Shown one piece after another: positions 19,328-29,352 of a stretch of DNA of 64,000 nt (positions are counted from its first letter, which is position 1; each line of letters starts with the position of its first letter). Origin of the DNA: Candidatus Harrysmithiimonas galli (GTDB lineage Bacteria > Bacillota > Bacilli > CAJFEE01); assembly GCA_904373265.1 (NCBI GenBank), contig CAJFEE010000006.1:45537-109536 (forward strand), given 5' to 3'. Position numbers and translations under genes: made by a program. The notes below the pieces were generated by a model. That model was given only the letters and a program-made list of their open reading frames with translations, was not told the origin of the DNA and searched no databases.

Positions 19328-19903
19328 TTACACTTTTTCTTGGTACCCATCACGAATCACTTCCAACTCTCCTGTATTTGGATCAATGAGCAATCCGTGT
19401 ACAGGAATTCCTTCTGGAAGTAATGGATGATTAACAACCATTTCACAACTGTGCAGCACATTATCAGCTACACAATCAAACCCTTTCAACCACTCCTCTA
19501 AATCATACCCAGAGTAGCGCAAAATATCCAAACGCTTTTGAGGGATTCCACGTTTTTTTATTTTTTCAATTAATTTTTTCGGTTCAACGGATCCCATTCC
19601 ACAGTCATGATGTCCAATAATCATAATCTCATCGGCATTCAACTCATAAACTGCCACAATTAAGCTTCTTGTAATACTGCCAAACGGATGCGTAATGGTT
19701 GCTCCTGCATTCTTAATAATTTTCACATCACCATTACGTATATTAAGAGCTTTTGGTAGCAACTCCACCAATCGTGTATCCATACAAGATAAAATCACCA
19801 GTTTTTTATCTGGATATTTCCCAGATTGATACTGCTTATATTGTTTTTCTTCAACAAACACTTTATTATAAGACAAAACTTCATATAATAAACCCATTTT
19901 CAT
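19328..19903 (-). CDS. Beta-class carbonic anhydrase
   Basis: A 191-residue beta-carbonic anhydrase that interconverts CO2 and bicarbonate, supplying bicarbonate for carboxylations. Zinc ligands are Cys40 (in SCMDTRL with Asp42/Arg44), His98 and Cys101 (GHHDCGM). Most similar in layout to B. subtilis YtiB. No signal peptide, so cytoplasmic. The ATG at 19903 follows a GTGAGGCG-type site. Monocistronic. Confidence 0.92.
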   Translation of the reverse strand: MKMGLLYEVLSYNKVFVEEKQYKQYQSGKYPDKKLVILSCMDTRLVELLPKALNIRNGDVKIIKNAGATITHPFGSITRSLIVAVYELNADEIMIIGHHDCGMGSVEPKKLIEKIKKRGIPQKRLDILRYSGYDLEEWLKGFDCVADNVLHSCEMVVNHPLLPEGIPVHGLLIDPNTGELEVIRDGYQEKV

Positions 19904-20043
19904 CGCCTCACTTCTCTAGCTGCTCTTTTATAAAAATATAAACTACCTATGAAATTTTACTTCCTTAACTATTATATTCAGAGTCACATAAAATTACAAA
20001 ATATATTCTTTGCATACGCATTGAATGCCAAATGATTTGTAAT

Positions 20044-20145
20044 TTAACAACATAACTACATTGTTAATTGGGGAAAACTCCTCAAATTTGTCATAAAGAA
20101 TACATGAGAAAACACATTGACACTTTATAAATAGTGTTATAAATT
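20044..20145 (+). promoter_or_regulatory. cydAB promoter and upstream dyad
   Basis: A promoter TTGACA-17 bp-TAAATT lies at 20117-20145. Upstream, TTAACAA (20044-20050) and TTGTTAA (20061-20067) form a dyad with a ten-base centre. The half-sites equal those of a Clostridium-type Rex site, but in opposite order, so the protein that binds is uncertain. Confidence 0.5.
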
Positions 20146-20205
20146 TAAGTTGCAGGTTTATTACATTTCTTTACAAAAATAATTGAATAGGGAGGGTTTT
20201 CATTT

Positions 20206-21579
20206 ATGGATGCTTTAATGCTTAGCCGTATCCAATTTGCCATTACTGCAGGCTTCCACTTTATCTTTGTACCGCTTACAATCGGTTTAATTGTAATCGT
20301 TGCCATTATAGAGTCGATGTATGCAAAAACGAAGGATCCGGTCTATGAAAAAATGTCAGATTTCTGGGGGAAATTATTTGCGATTAACTTCGTTTTTGGT
20401 ATCGTTACAGGTATGACAATGGAATTCCAAATCGGTATGAACTGGTCGGAATACTCATCATACATGGGAGATATCTTTGGTGCTCCACTTGCAGTTGAAG
20501 CATTGGCGGCATTTTTCCTTGAATCTACTTTCATGGGTGTTTGGTGGTTTGGACGCAAACGCTTAAAAACTTGGATTCGGGTATTTTCCATTTGGTGTGT
20601 GGCTGTCGGTACAAATATTTCCGCATTATGGATTATTACCGCTAATGGTTTCATGCAAAATCCAGTCGGATATGTACTTGGTCAAGATGCCTTCGGAAAC
20701 GAAAGAATTGAACTTGCTAATCTTGGAGAATTGCTAACCAATCCATATGCATGGTATATGCTTATACATACTGTACTTGGTGCATATATTGTTGGATCAC
20801 TTTTCGTACTTGGGGTCAGTGCATGGCATTTGATTCGCAAACAACATATTGAATTTTTTAAACGCTCATTTAAAATTGCTGCAATTCTTGGTTTAATTGC
20901 GACCATTTTAACACCTACCATCGGGCACTTTTACGGTGTATATGTTGGAAAAGTCAATCCAACAAAAGCTGCTGCCTTTGAAGCGGTGTGGGAAACACAT
21001 AATGATGGAAGTCTTGGATTCCCATTAATTCTAATTGTAAATGAAGAAAAAGAAGAAAATATTGAGCTTTTGACCATTCCAAAACTTGGAAGCTTTTTTT
21101 ACACAAACAGCTTTAACGGAGATGTACAAGGATTAAAAGAAGTTGCACCTGAAGATAGACCACCAGTAGCTGTTGTGACTTACGCATTCCGTACCATGGT
21201 TATTACTGGTTCAATTTTAGCTTTAATTGGAATTTATGCCTTCTATATTTCCAGAAAACAAACTTTTGCACAAAATCAATTTGAAAGAAATCGAGTATTC
21301 TTTAAGGCATTGCCATGGTTATTCATTTTGCCTTATATTACAATCAATGCTGGATGGATAGTATCAGAAGTTGGACGCCAACCGTGGAGCGTTGTTGGAC
21401 TGATTCGAACAGAGGATGCGGTTTCACCTTTGGCAACCGGGCAGATTGTATTCTCGCTTGCCGTCATTTTGCTATTTTATGTCGTGTTAGGTGTAATTGA
21501 TGCATACTTTATGCTGAAATTTGCACGCAAAGGACCTGAAGAAGCTTCTAAAGATGAATCTGTAAGGGAGGCTGTTTAA
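20206..21579 (+). CDS. cydA: Cytochrome bd quinol oxidase subunit I
   Basis: Subunit I of the bd-type terminal oxidase, which oxidises quinol (here probably menaquinol) and reduces O2 with high affinity at the cytoplasmic membrane. 457 residues with nine expected TM helices. The N-terminus LSRIQFAITAGFHFIF holds the haem b595 ligand His18. The later GWIVSEVGRQPWSVVGL is the conserved post-Q-loop block. The Q-loop is of the short type usual in Gram-positive bacteria. GGGAGGG precedes the ATG. cydB starts one base after the stop triplet. No cydDC assembly transporter follows. Confidence 0.96.
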   Translation: MDALMLSRIQFAITAGFHFIFVPLTIGLIVIVAIIESMYAKTKDPVYEKMSDFWGKLFAINFVFGIVTGMTMEFQIGMNWSEYSSYMGDIFGAPLAVEALAAFFLESTFMGVWWFGRKRLKTWIRVFSIWCVAVGTNISALWIITANGFMQNPVGYVLGQDAFGNERIELANLGELLTNPYAWYMLIHTVLGAYIVGSLFVLGVSAWHLIRKQHIEFFKRSFKIAAILGLIATILTPTIGHFYGVYVGKVNPTKAAAFEAVWETHNDGSLGFPLILIVNEEKEENIELLTIPKLGSFFYTNSFNGDVQGLKEVAPEDRPPVAVVTYAFRTMVITGSILALIGIYAFYISRKQTFAQNQFERNRVFFKALPWLFILPYITINAGWIVSEVGRQPWSVVGLIRTEDAVSPLATGQIVFSLAVILLFYVVLGVIDAYFMLKFARKGPEEASKDESVREAV

Positions 21580-21580
21580 A

Positions 21581-22612
21581 ATGACGCTTGAGACATTAGC
21601 TGCGATTTGGTTTTTGCTTTGGGCCGTTTTATGGACTGTATACTTTATGACAGATGGTTATACGCTTGGAACAGGTATGCTTACACCTTTGGTTACCAAA
21701 AATAAAGCAGAAAGAAAACAAATGCAAGAAGTTATTGGACCATTTTGGGGTGGTAATGAGGTTTGGCTGATTACTGCCGGAGGGGCAACATTTGCTGCGT
21801 TCTCAAATGTATATGCAAAAATGTTCAGCTCCTTATATGAAGCTTTAATTCTACTACTTGCCTGCTTATTCTTTCGTGCAATTGCACTAGAACTTATGCA
21901 CAAAGATGACAATCCGAAGTGGCAGAACTTCTGTAAATGGTGCTTTGGAATTTGCAGTTTATTGATTGCAATTTTACTTGGAGTTGCATTCTCCAACTTC
22001 TATTTGGGACTTGATTTAGGACCGAACGGTTATGAAGGAAACTTCTTCAGCCTACTTGGCATGTATCCAATTTTAGGCGGTGTATTGTTTGCATTATTCT
22101 TCCTTGCTTCTGGTGCACTTTGGGTGCAACTAAAAGCTGAAGGTGAAATTTGTAAACGCTCACAATCTTATGCAAAAGTCGCAACGGTTGCTACACTTGC
22201 TATTTCTGCCATCTATTTGGTGGCAACATTCAATGCAGCACCAGTTATGCCGACAAATTATAACAACTATCCAATTTTATATGCTGTACCTGTATTGGTG
22301 CTTGTATTTGGCATACTTGCCGTTCTGTTTACTTTCAAGAAAAAAATTGGTTATGCATTTACTATGGTCTGCTTACAAATTGCCTCTTTCTCGGCATTTG
22401 GTTTTATTGGCATGTTCCCGAACATGTTAATTTCACGCATTGATCCTGAAGCATACTCATTAACCATTTACAACTCTGCAAACAGTGAGACTACACTAAT
22501 GATTATGCTTATTGTTGCGTTAATCTTTGTACCAATTGTCATTGCCTACCAAATTTGGGCATATGTATTGTTTAGACGTAAAGTTACAAAAGAAAATGCA
22601 ACTGGTTATTAA
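21581..22612 (+). CDS. cydB: Cytochrome bd quinol oxidase subunit II
   Basis: 343-residue subunit II of cytochrome bd, eight TM helices. The N-terminal WFLLWAVLWTVYFMTDGYTL with the conserved DGYTLGTGML block and PFWGGNEVWLITAGGA are diagnostic. GGGAGG before the ATG lies inside the end of cydA, so the two are translated together. A strong terminator lies directly after the stop, so the operon is cydA-cydB only; cydCD must lie elsewhere. Confidence 0.96.
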   Translation: MTLETLAAIWFLLWAVLWTVYFMTDGYTLGTGMLTPLVTKNKAERKQMQEVIGPFWGGNEVWLITAGGATFAAFSNVYAKMFSSLYEALILLLACLFFRAIALELMHKDDNPKWQNFCKWCFGICSLLIAILLGVAFSNFYLGLDLGPNGYEGNFFSLLGMYPILGGVLFALFFLASGALWVQLKAEGEICKRSQSYAKVATVATLAISAIYLVATFNAAPVMPTNYNNYPILYAVPVLVLVFGILAVLFTFKKKIGYAFTMVCLQIASFSAFGFIGMFPNMLISRIDPEAYSLTIYNSANSETTLMIMLIVALIFVPIVIAYQIWAYVLFRRKVTKENATGY

Positions 22613-22617
22613 AATGA

Positions 22618-22660
22618 CAAAAACGGTTGAGCAGTTATTTTCCTGCTCAACCGTTTTTTA
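22618..22660 (+). terminator. Terminator of cydAB
   Basis: Arms AAAAACGGTTGAGCAG and CTGCTCAACCGTTTTTT, immediately after cydB. Confidence 0.93.
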
Positions 22661-23117
22661 TTCACATGATTTTATAAAGAAGCTAAGATTAAAATTTTTG
22701 CCAAGAAGATCTGATGAAAATCCACTTTTCTGTAATTTTTGCACAAGTATAAGAACTCTACGAAAAAAAATCAAGTAAGACCAATATTTTACCATAAGCT
22801 TATGGCTTATCTGAGAAGAGCAATCCGACCATAAAGAAGCTTTTTTGATGTTTTATATTGGCTCTTTCAATTCTTCTAGTGTGAAGTAAAATTCCATTGA
22901 TTATATTGATATAAAACAAATAAGATTCAAATTAGAAAAAGTACTATATTTTTTAGAAAAATAGCAGACTTATTTTAAAATTTTAATACTCTAAACTGAA
23001 TCAAAGATCTTTGTTTCTATGTAAAAATGCCTGCCCATTGCTGATTTCTTTAACACACTAAACACCAAGGGAATGAAACTGATAATATACACAATACTAA
23101 AAAGCTGATATGTTATC
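22661..23117. other. Intergenic, no gene seen
   Basis: AT-rich sequence between convergent cydB and menC; nothing recognisable. Confidence 0.5.
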
Positions 23118-24224
23118 TTAAATACTGATTTCATAACTTTCCTTCATCAAAGCTTCCAATGCAACAGAATCAATTGTAAAACCAATCCCAGCCTGATTTG
23201 GAAGACAAATATAGCCATCTTGAACTTCCATTTTCTCTATCGTAATGTCTTTTTCATAGTAATGATCAGAAGATGAAATATCTGCTGGTATCACAAATCC
23301 AGATAAAGTAGCCAATGCCAAATTATGTGCTCGCCCAATTCCACTTTCCAACATACCACCAACCCAAAGGGGAATCTGCATTTGAGCAGCATAATTATGA
23401 ATCTGAAGTGCTTGTGTATAGCCCCCTACTCTTCCCAACTTTACAACTGCAATTTGAGCCGCTTGCAAATGACACATCAAAATGAAATCAGATAAACCAG
23501 TAATGGATTCATCCAGACAAAGAGGCGTTTGTAATATATGCTGAAGTTGGCTATATAAAATCCGATCGTTTTCATGAAGCGGTTGCTCAAACATTTGCAG
23601 ATGAAACGCATCCAATTGCTTAAGCATTGAAAAATCCGCAACTGTGCATGAACCATTGAAATCAACCATAAACGGTGCATCGGGAAATTTTTTTCGCAAT
23701 ATACGAAGCTCCTCTAATGCATCATGTTTATCAATTTTCAATTTAATCCTCTGGTAGCCATCTTCCAATGCCTGTGCGATTTTTTTACACCTTTTTTCAA
23801 GTGACATACGACCAATGGCTATGCCAACAGGAACTCTGTTCTTTATACCACCAAGATATTGATATAAAGGCACTTGATCTCGTTTTGCTGCCAAATCCCA
23901 AAGAGCTGTTTCTAAACCGGCCAATGCCATTTGATTGCCTTTTATGTAACAAAATTGTTCATAAAACGCATTGGGATGTGTATAACACCTTCCAACAACT
24001 TGTGGTAAAATTTCCGCTTTCAGGAGCCACCAAGCACCAACGATCGTTTCTGGTGTATACCAAGGCGTCTGAAAAGCAACCACCTCTCCATAGCCACTTA
24101 CTCCGTTTTCATCCATCACCTCAACAATAATGGTTTCCCGCTTTATGATTTCGGCAATTGCATTAAAAAAGGACTGTTTTAATTCATTTTCAATTCGATA
24201 TAGCTTAATTTGACAAATTTTCAT
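23118..24224 (-). CDS. menC: o-Succinylbenzoate synthase
   Basis: Enolase-superfamily enzyme that dehydrates SHCHC to o-succinylbenzoate in menaquinone synthesis. Catalytic elements visible: the KLKI lysine pair (about 160), metal ligands in MVDFNG, FEQPL and CLDESI, and the second lysine in VVKLGRVGG. The ATG at 24224 (MKICQI) is preferred with AAGGA upstream; an in-frame TTG nine bases earlier sits on the ribosome site itself. That gives 368 residues, typical for MenC. It starts five bases after the menE stop, so the two are coupled. Confidence 0.9.
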   Translation of the reverse strand: MKICQIKLYRIENELKQSFFNAIAEIIKRETIIVEVMDENGVSGYGEVVAFQTPWYTPETIVGAWWLLKAEILPQVVGRCYTHPNAFYEQFCYIKGNQMALAGLETALWDLAAKRDQVPLYQYLGGIKNRVPVGIAIGRMSLEKRCKKIAQALEDGYQRIKLKIDKHDALEELRILRKKFPDAPFMVDFNGSCTVADFSMLKQLDAFHLQMFEQPLHENDRILYSQLQHILQTPLCLDESITGLSDFILMCHLQAAQIAVVKLGRVGGYTQALQIHNYAAQMQIPLWVGGMLESGIGRAHNLALATLSGFVIPADISSSDHYYEKDITIEKMEVQDGYICLPNQAGIGFTIDSVALEALMKESYEISI

Positions 24225-24229
24225 TTGGC

Positions 24230-25690
24230 TCAATCCTTCAATTGATTTTGTAGCGCTATTTTTTGAATTTTCCCAAGTGCATTACGTGGCAATTCGGAAA
24301 GCATGATGTATTTCTTTGGAAGCTTATAAGTAGACAAGCTTTTCTTTAGCATATTATGAATATCTAATTCACAATAGGGAAACGGCTGTTTTGGTACATA
24401 AAAAACAGCTGGAACTGCTCCCCATACCGCATCAGACATACCAACAACTGCAACTTCCTGAAAAATACCAAGCTCCATCATTTTGGCTTCAATCTCAGCT
24501 GGATAAATATTTTCACCTCCGGAAATAATTAGATCATTACGCCGATCAACAATATACAAAAAACCATCTGCATCAAAATACCCCATATCTCCTGTGCGAA
24601 AATACCCATCTGCAGTCATTCGTCTGTTTGTTTCCTCTGCTTGATTCAAATAGCCCTTCATCACTGTTGGACCTTTTACCAAAATTTCTCCTACTTCAAA
24701 TGGCTCTTCTTGATTATCAATTCGAACCTGATTCAAAAACAATGATTTTCCGACCGATCCGATTTTCGCATACACATCCGAACCACCCAGTGTTACAATC
24801 TGCGAAGCTGTTTCTGTCATCCCATATGATAAATAAATGGGCAAACGCTCTTTGTGACATTCCTTTAATATGGTCGTAGGGACTGGACCACCGCCCAATA
24901 AAATCCCGCGAATATTCGTTAACTTATGAACCGCCTGCATTTGGAAAACATCCTGTAAATTTTTGGCGACCCAAGAAAGCAAGGTAACTTTTTTCTTTTG
25001 AATTTCATCCAATATATGTTCCATTTGCCCATGTATCGGTAAAACAATCGGCATACCATAAACTACACTTTTCATTAGTGTTGAATAGCCACTAACATGA
25101 AAAATTGGCAACTGGATCAACCATCGATCCTCTGGAGAATACCCCATATGTAATAAAGAATGAATCGCCGAATGATAATGATTGCCATAAGTTTGCATCA
25201 CACCTTTTGGCTTCCCTGTTGTTCCAGAGGTATACATAATCGTTGCAACACCATGCATCTCAAATTCCATTTGCAACCATGATAGATCAAAATCTGATGC
25301 CAAGACATCTGGCTCACTTGGCAAAATCCATGTAACAAAACATTCAGAAAACACCGCTAAGCTTTCATCAGAAACAAGAAAAAATTTCACCTCTGAATCT
25401 CCCAACTGATAAAGCTTCTCTGACTCAGTCAACCTCGTATTGATAAATACAGTAACCGCTCCAATGTATTGCAATGCAAAAATAATCTGAACAAGCTGTA
25501 AAGAATTATGCATACATACTGCAACTGACATTTGTCGACGAATACCTGTGCCATATAAAAAAGCTGCCCATTTTTGCACTTCCCGATCCAATTCAGAAAA
25601 AGAAATTGTTTGTTCTCCGATGAAAACCGCGGGATCAGTTGGAGAAAGACAAGCACGTTGGCGTAAAAAATTCGGCACTGTTGTCTGCAT
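24230..25690 (-). CDS. menE: o-Succinylbenzoate-CoA ligase
   Basis: ANL-family adenylate-forming enzyme that activates o-succinylbenzoate with ATP and CoA in menaquinone synthesis. The P-loop motif is IMYTSGTTGKPKGVM, followed by SYGMTETASQI, YFRTGDMGYFDADGFLYI with the hinge RRNDLIISGGENIYPAEIE, and the C-terminal lysine region RNALGKIQK. The ATG at 25690 follows a strong AGGAGGAG; the longer ORF upstream adds only a non-homologous tail. 486 residues fits MenE. It lies between rex and menC on one strand; menF, menD, menH and menB are absent here. Confidence 0.9.
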   Translation of the reverse strand: MQTTVPNFLRQRACLSPTDPAVFIGEQTISFSELDREVQKWAAFLYGTGIRRQMSVAVCMHNSLQLVQIIFALQYIGAVTVFINTRLTESEKLYQLGDSEVKFFLVSDESLAVFSECFVTWILPSEPDVLASDFDLSWLQMEFEMHGVATIMYTSGTTGKPKGVMQTYGNHYHSAIHSLLHMGYSPEDRWLIQLPIFHVSGYSTLMKSVVYGMPIVLPIHGQMEHILDEIQKKKVTLLSWVAKNLQDVFQMQAVHKLTNIRGILLGGGPVPTTILKECHKERLPIYLSYGMTETASQIVTLGGSDVYAKIGSVGKSLFLNQVRIDNQEEPFEVGEILVKGPTVMKGYLNQAEETNRRMTADGYFRTGDMGYFDADGFLYIVDRRNDLIISGGENIYPAEIEAKMMELGIFQEVAVVGMSDAVWGAVPAVFYVPKQPFPYCELDIHNMLKKSLSTYKLPKKYIMLSELPRNALGKIQKIALQNQLKD

Positions 25691-25753
25691 AAATCTCCTC
25701 CTATCATTATTTTCAATTTCTTGGCTTACTATAATGTATCTCAACAATATATT

Positions 25754-26383
25754 TTAGACTCGATAATGTGTCAGTAAATACAGTAAAAATTGCAGCTCCT
25801 GTGTCAAATCAATATCATGAATAATAACATTCGGCAGATTTAACCGAGATGACGTAAAATTTAAAATTCCGCGAATTCCAGCGTTCACCAAACGCAAAGC
25901 AACCGGATAAGCTTGAGCTTGTGGTACGGTTAAAATCGCAACCTCTATTTGCTGTGCTCGAATTTTCTCCTCTAAAAAATCCATATGATAGATGGGAATT
26001 TCTCCAATCATTGGCTCAGAAATATGTACATCAAATCCCATACAAATTCTCCCATGTTGCTTTAAACCTTCATAGTTATGACGAATCAGTGCAGAGCCCA
26101 AATGACCGACTCCAACCAAAATAACAGACTTGTCCTCATTTTGATGCAAAACCTCCGCAAAATACTCCAGCAAATACAATACACTGTATCCATAACCTTT
26201 TTTCCCCAATGCACCAAAATGAGAAAAATCCCTGCGAATCGTTGCTGGATCAATTTGCAGGCTTTCAGAAATTTCTACTGAGGAAACACGTATTACACCA
26301 GCATCACTTAAACTCTTTAAAAAGCGGTAATATAAAGGCAAACGTTTTGCCGTCGCCTTCGGAATTTGTGATCGATCCTTCAT
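25754..26383 (-). CDS. rex: Redox-sensing transcriptional repressor Rex
   Basis: A 209-residue Rex protein, which represses respiratory and fermentative genes when NADH is low and leaves DNA when NADH rises. The N-terminal winged helix begins KATAKRLPLYYRFLKSL and includes IDPATIRRDFSHFGALGKKG. The Rossmann fold follows with ILVGVGHLGSALIRH. The ATG at 26383 follows AAAGGAGA. menE starts 63 bases downstream in the same direction, so rex-menE-menC may be one transcript. The ABC-F gene is divergent. Confidence 0.94.
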   Translation of the reverse strand: MKDRSQIPKATAKRLPLYYRFLKSLSDAGVIRVSSVEISESLQIDPATIRRDFSHFGALGKKGYGYSVLYLLEYFAEVLHQNEDKSVILVGVGHLGSALIRHNYEGLKQHGRICMGFDVHISEPMIGEIPIYHMDFLEEKIRAQQIEVAILTVPQAQAYPVALRLVNAGIRGILNFTSSRLNLPNVIIHDIDLTQELQFLLYLLTHYRV

Positions 26384-26431
26384 AAAAATCTCCTTTCTCC
26401 CTATGTCAAACACTTATCCTAACAAACATAT

Positions 26432-26461
26432 ATTATACGCTGAAAAACATTGCTATATCAA
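26432..26461 (-). promoter_or_regulatory. Candidate rex promoter
   Basis: Minus-strand TTGATA, 18 bp spacer and a consensus TATAAT, ending about 50 bases before the rex start. Confidence 0.6.
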
Positions 26462-26944
26462 TGAATGAAAAAACAAAATCCCTCAAAAACTGGTTATCCG
26501 TTATAAAAGGCTACAACACCATTACAAAAGTAGACAAAAAGCAAAAATAACTTCTTTGCGGTAAAATCACTATCTTAGGACAACTGGAACTACAAACTTA
26601 CCATAAAGTTGATCTTACTTCACTCTTTTCTCACATAATAATCTTACTTATTCAGAAAGTTTAAGAAATGGATTTTAACCAAGATTTGTTCATCCAAAAA
26701 CACCTTTGGTCTTGAATTGTTTTTAAGTTAAATCTTCCAATGTCCATTTGCATATGCTTGGATTTATGCATTTCTATAGCATATTGAAAAACTCTCATTC
26801 TTTCTCTCAAACTGCTCTTACCTATTATCATCTACATCCTATATGAATCAATTTTATTTCAATATTTCAATAAAAGCCAAATATAAACTTACAATAATAA
26901 AAAACTACAAAAATGCATGAAATAAAATCATATTATAACTTTTC
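26462..26944. other. Intergenic between rex and the ABC-F gene
   Basis: No credible gene in this AT-rich divergent spacer. Confidence 0.5.
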
Positions 26945-26973
26945 TTGTCCAAAAAACGACCATTCGGTACAAT
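26945..26973 (+). promoter_or_regulatory. Promoter of the ABC-F gene
   Basis: TTGTCC-17 bp-TACAAT. The 5' leader that follows contains the pair ATGGATA and TATCCAT (26983-27015), a possible hairpin before the start codon. Confidence 0.55.
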
Positions 26974-27043
26974 AATAAAGACGATGGATACTCTTTAATC
27001 CATATCGGTTATCCATTCGGATGAAAAGAAAGGCGAGAAAAAC

Positions 27044-28975
27044 ATGAAACTACAAGCAAATCAAATTTCAAAATCCTTTGGCACAAACTGTATTTTAGAT
27101 AAAATCAGTCTAGAAATCAAAAATACCGACCGCATCGCATTGGTCGGGAGAAACGGCGCTGGAAAAACAACCTTATTAAAAATTTTAGCAGGTGAATCCA
27201 GCTATGATTCCGGAGATTTAATCATACCAAAAGATGTACGTATTGGTTATTTGGCACAAGACACCGTTATAAACAGCAATAAAACGCTCTATGAAGAAAT
27301 GCATGCAAGTGCCAAACATATTTTAACAATGGAAAAACAAATTCGCAATCTAGAAATACAAATGAGTCAAAATCCAACACATATGGAAAAACTGCTGTGG
27401 GAATATGATCGCCTACAAGAGGAATTCAAAAATGTTGGCGGATTTCAATATGAAGCAGATATTCGCTCCATTTTACATGGTATGAATTTTACTGAAGAAC
27501 AGTATAATCTACCTGTCCATGCTTTAAGTGGTGGGCAAAAAACAAGACTAGCCATGAGCAAACTTCTGTTCTTAAAGCCGGACTTGCTTATTTTAGATGA
27601 ACCCACCAATCATCTGGATTTACAAACTCTAGCATGGCTTGAAAAATATTTGCAAAACTATCAAGGTGCCATTTTACTTGTATCACATGACCGTTATTTT
27701 CTAGATCAAGTCGTGACAAAAATTTATGAGCTGAAAAACCATCAAGCGACAGTCTATCATGGAAACTACTCTTATTATTTGGTCGAAAGACAAGCGCGTT
27801 ATGAACGGGAACAGAAATTATTTGAAAAGCAGCAAACAGAAATTCAAGCACTTCAGGATTTTATTCAAAAAAATATTGCACGTGCTTCAACAACCAAGCG
27901 TGCGCAGAGTCGAAGAAAAGCATTGGAAAAAATAGATATTTTAGCAGCACCACAAAAAGATTTAAAAAAAGCCTCTTTTTCCTTTGAAATTGAAAAACAA
28001 AGCGGAAATGATGTGCTACATATAGAAAATTATACATTAACACTTCCAAATCAAACAAAAATTTTAATGGAACATATCCATATGCACTTAACACGTGGTG
28101 AATCCGCTGCTTTAATTGGGCCAAACGGAGTCGGAAAATCCACATTGCTAAAAGCATTGCTGCAAAACAGCAAAAAACATTCTAAACCTGGCGACACCAT
28201 TCGATTTGGAACCAATGTAGTTGTTGGTTATTATGATCAGGAGCAAACCTTTTTACATTCTAATAAGGATGTACTTCATGAGCTTTGGGATGCCTATCCG
28301 ACCTATCTAGAGGCAAATATTCGAACCGTTTTGGGTAACTTTTTATTTTTTGGTGATGATGTTTTTAAAACCGTACATATGCTTAGTGGCGGTGAAAAAG
28401 CAAGACTTGCATTGGCAAAATTAATGTTACAAAAATCCAATTTCCTTATTCTTGACGAACCGACAAACCATCTGGATTTAGATAGCAAGGAAATTCTGGA
28501 AAGTGCATTAATGGATTATCCGGGAACCATCTTATTTGTTTCTCATGACCGTTATTTTATCAATAAACTCGCAACAAAAGTTTTATCCTTTGAAAATGGA
28601 ACATTTCGTGAATTTCTGGGTGACTATACCTATTTTATGGAAAAAATAAAAGAAGAGGATGAACGAAAAAAAATCCAAGCAGAAAGCCAAACACAGTCGA
28701 CATATTTTAAAAGCAATATTGTTAAAGAAGCAAAAGTCCAATTTGCTTTAAACAAAGAGGAACAAAAGCAAAAAAGGAAAAAACAACGTCGTTTAGAAGA
28801 AATCGAAAAAAAAATTGAAGATACAGAGCAAATCATTTCAGCCTGCCAAGCTAAGCTGTGCGATCCAGAAATATTCTCCGACTTTGAGAAATCAAATATC
28901 ATTCAAACTACACTAAACGAAAATGAAGAAAAACTGCAACAATTATATGAAGAATGGGAAGCTTTACAGCGATAA
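27044..28975 (+). CDS. ydiF: ABC-F ATPase (YdiF-like)
   Basis: A 643-residue soluble protein with two ABC domains and no membrane segments, the ABC-F type acting on ribosomes rather than in transport. Domain 1: Walker A GRNGAGKTTLLKIL (about 36), signature LSGGQKTRLA, Walker B LLILDEPTNHLDL. The linker (about 240-310) is charged and helical. Domain 2: GPNGVGKSTLLKAL, LSGGEKARLA, FLILDEPTNHLDLDS. A C-terminal coiled coil (from about 550, KKQRRLEEIEKKIEDTEQI) matches YdiF/Uup types. GAAAGGCGAG precedes the ATG. Position facing tsaD matches B. subtilis ydiF. A resistance role is not shown. Confidence 0.92.
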   Translation: MKLQANQISKSFGTNCILDKISLEIKNTDRIALVGRNGAGKTTLLKILAGESSYDSGDLIIPKDVRIGYLAQDTVINSNKTLYEEMHASAKHILTMEKQIRNLEIQMSQNPTHMEKLLWEYDRLQEEFKNVGGFQYEADIRSILHGMNFTEEQYNLPVHALSGGQKTRLAMSKLLFLKPDLLILDEPTNHLDLQTLAWLEKYLQNYQGAILLVSHDRYFLDQVVTKIYELKNHQATVYHGNYSYYLVERQARYEREQKLFEKQQTEIQALQDFIQKNIARASTTKRAQSRRKALEKIDILAAPQKDLKKASFSFEIEKQSGNDVLHIENYTLTLPNQTKILMEHIHMHLTRGESAALIGPNGVGKSTLLKALLQNSKKHSKPGDTIRFGTNVVVGYYDQEQTFLHSNKDVLHELWDAYPTYLEANIRTVLGNFLFFGDDVFKTVHMLSGGEKARLALAKLMLQKSNFLILDEPTNHLDLDSKEILESALMDYPGTILFVSHDRYFINKLATKVLSFENGTFREFLGDYTYFMEKIKEEDERKKIQAESQTQSTYFKSNIVKEAKVQFALNKEEQKQKRKKQRRLEEIEKKIEDTEQIISACQAKLCDPEIFSDFEKSNIIQTTLNENEEKLQQLYEEWEALQR

Positions 28976-29040
28976 GCTTTCCTCAATTTTTTCATATTCT
29001 AAGAATAATTAGCGAATCATATACTTTACTTCTCAAAAAA

Positions 29041-29234
29041 CTTGGGACTGGGACAAAAAACAAACATGATTTCTTCACATTTGGCTTACTTTCCTCAGTA
29101 CATTAAGCAAGCCTACTAAAAAATTCCAATCTTTCCCAAATTTTTCTCATATAGGCATCTCTCCAATGCAGAAATTGAGAAAAATCAGTTTGAATCAAAC
29201 TTTTAGAGAGCAAAAACATTTTTGTTCCAACTTC
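29041..29234. repeat. Dispersed intergenic inverted-repeat element, copy C
   Basis: About 194 bases bounded on the left by GGGACTGGGACAAAAAAC and on the right by CATTTTTGTTCCAACTTC, whose complement reads GAAGTTGGAACAAAAATG. Same length class and terminal motif as copy A at 3612. Confidence 0.45.
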
Positions 29235-29352
29235 AAAATATTTTGTATACATTTTCTGTCTATTGAATGCTGCCTCCATTTCATATCCTACACAAAAATA
29301 TACATTCTCTTTTTCTTTCCATATCGAACCATCCCTTAATCAAAAGAAAAAG

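Noticed and set aside
25691..25747. N-terminal extension of menE
   Set aside because: A strong AGGAGGAG lies just before the ATG at 25690.
27044..28975. Antibiotic-resistance ABC-F of the Vga/Lsa type
   Set aside because: The C-terminal coiled coil and the tsaD/rex neighbourhood match the housekeeping YdiF lineage instead.
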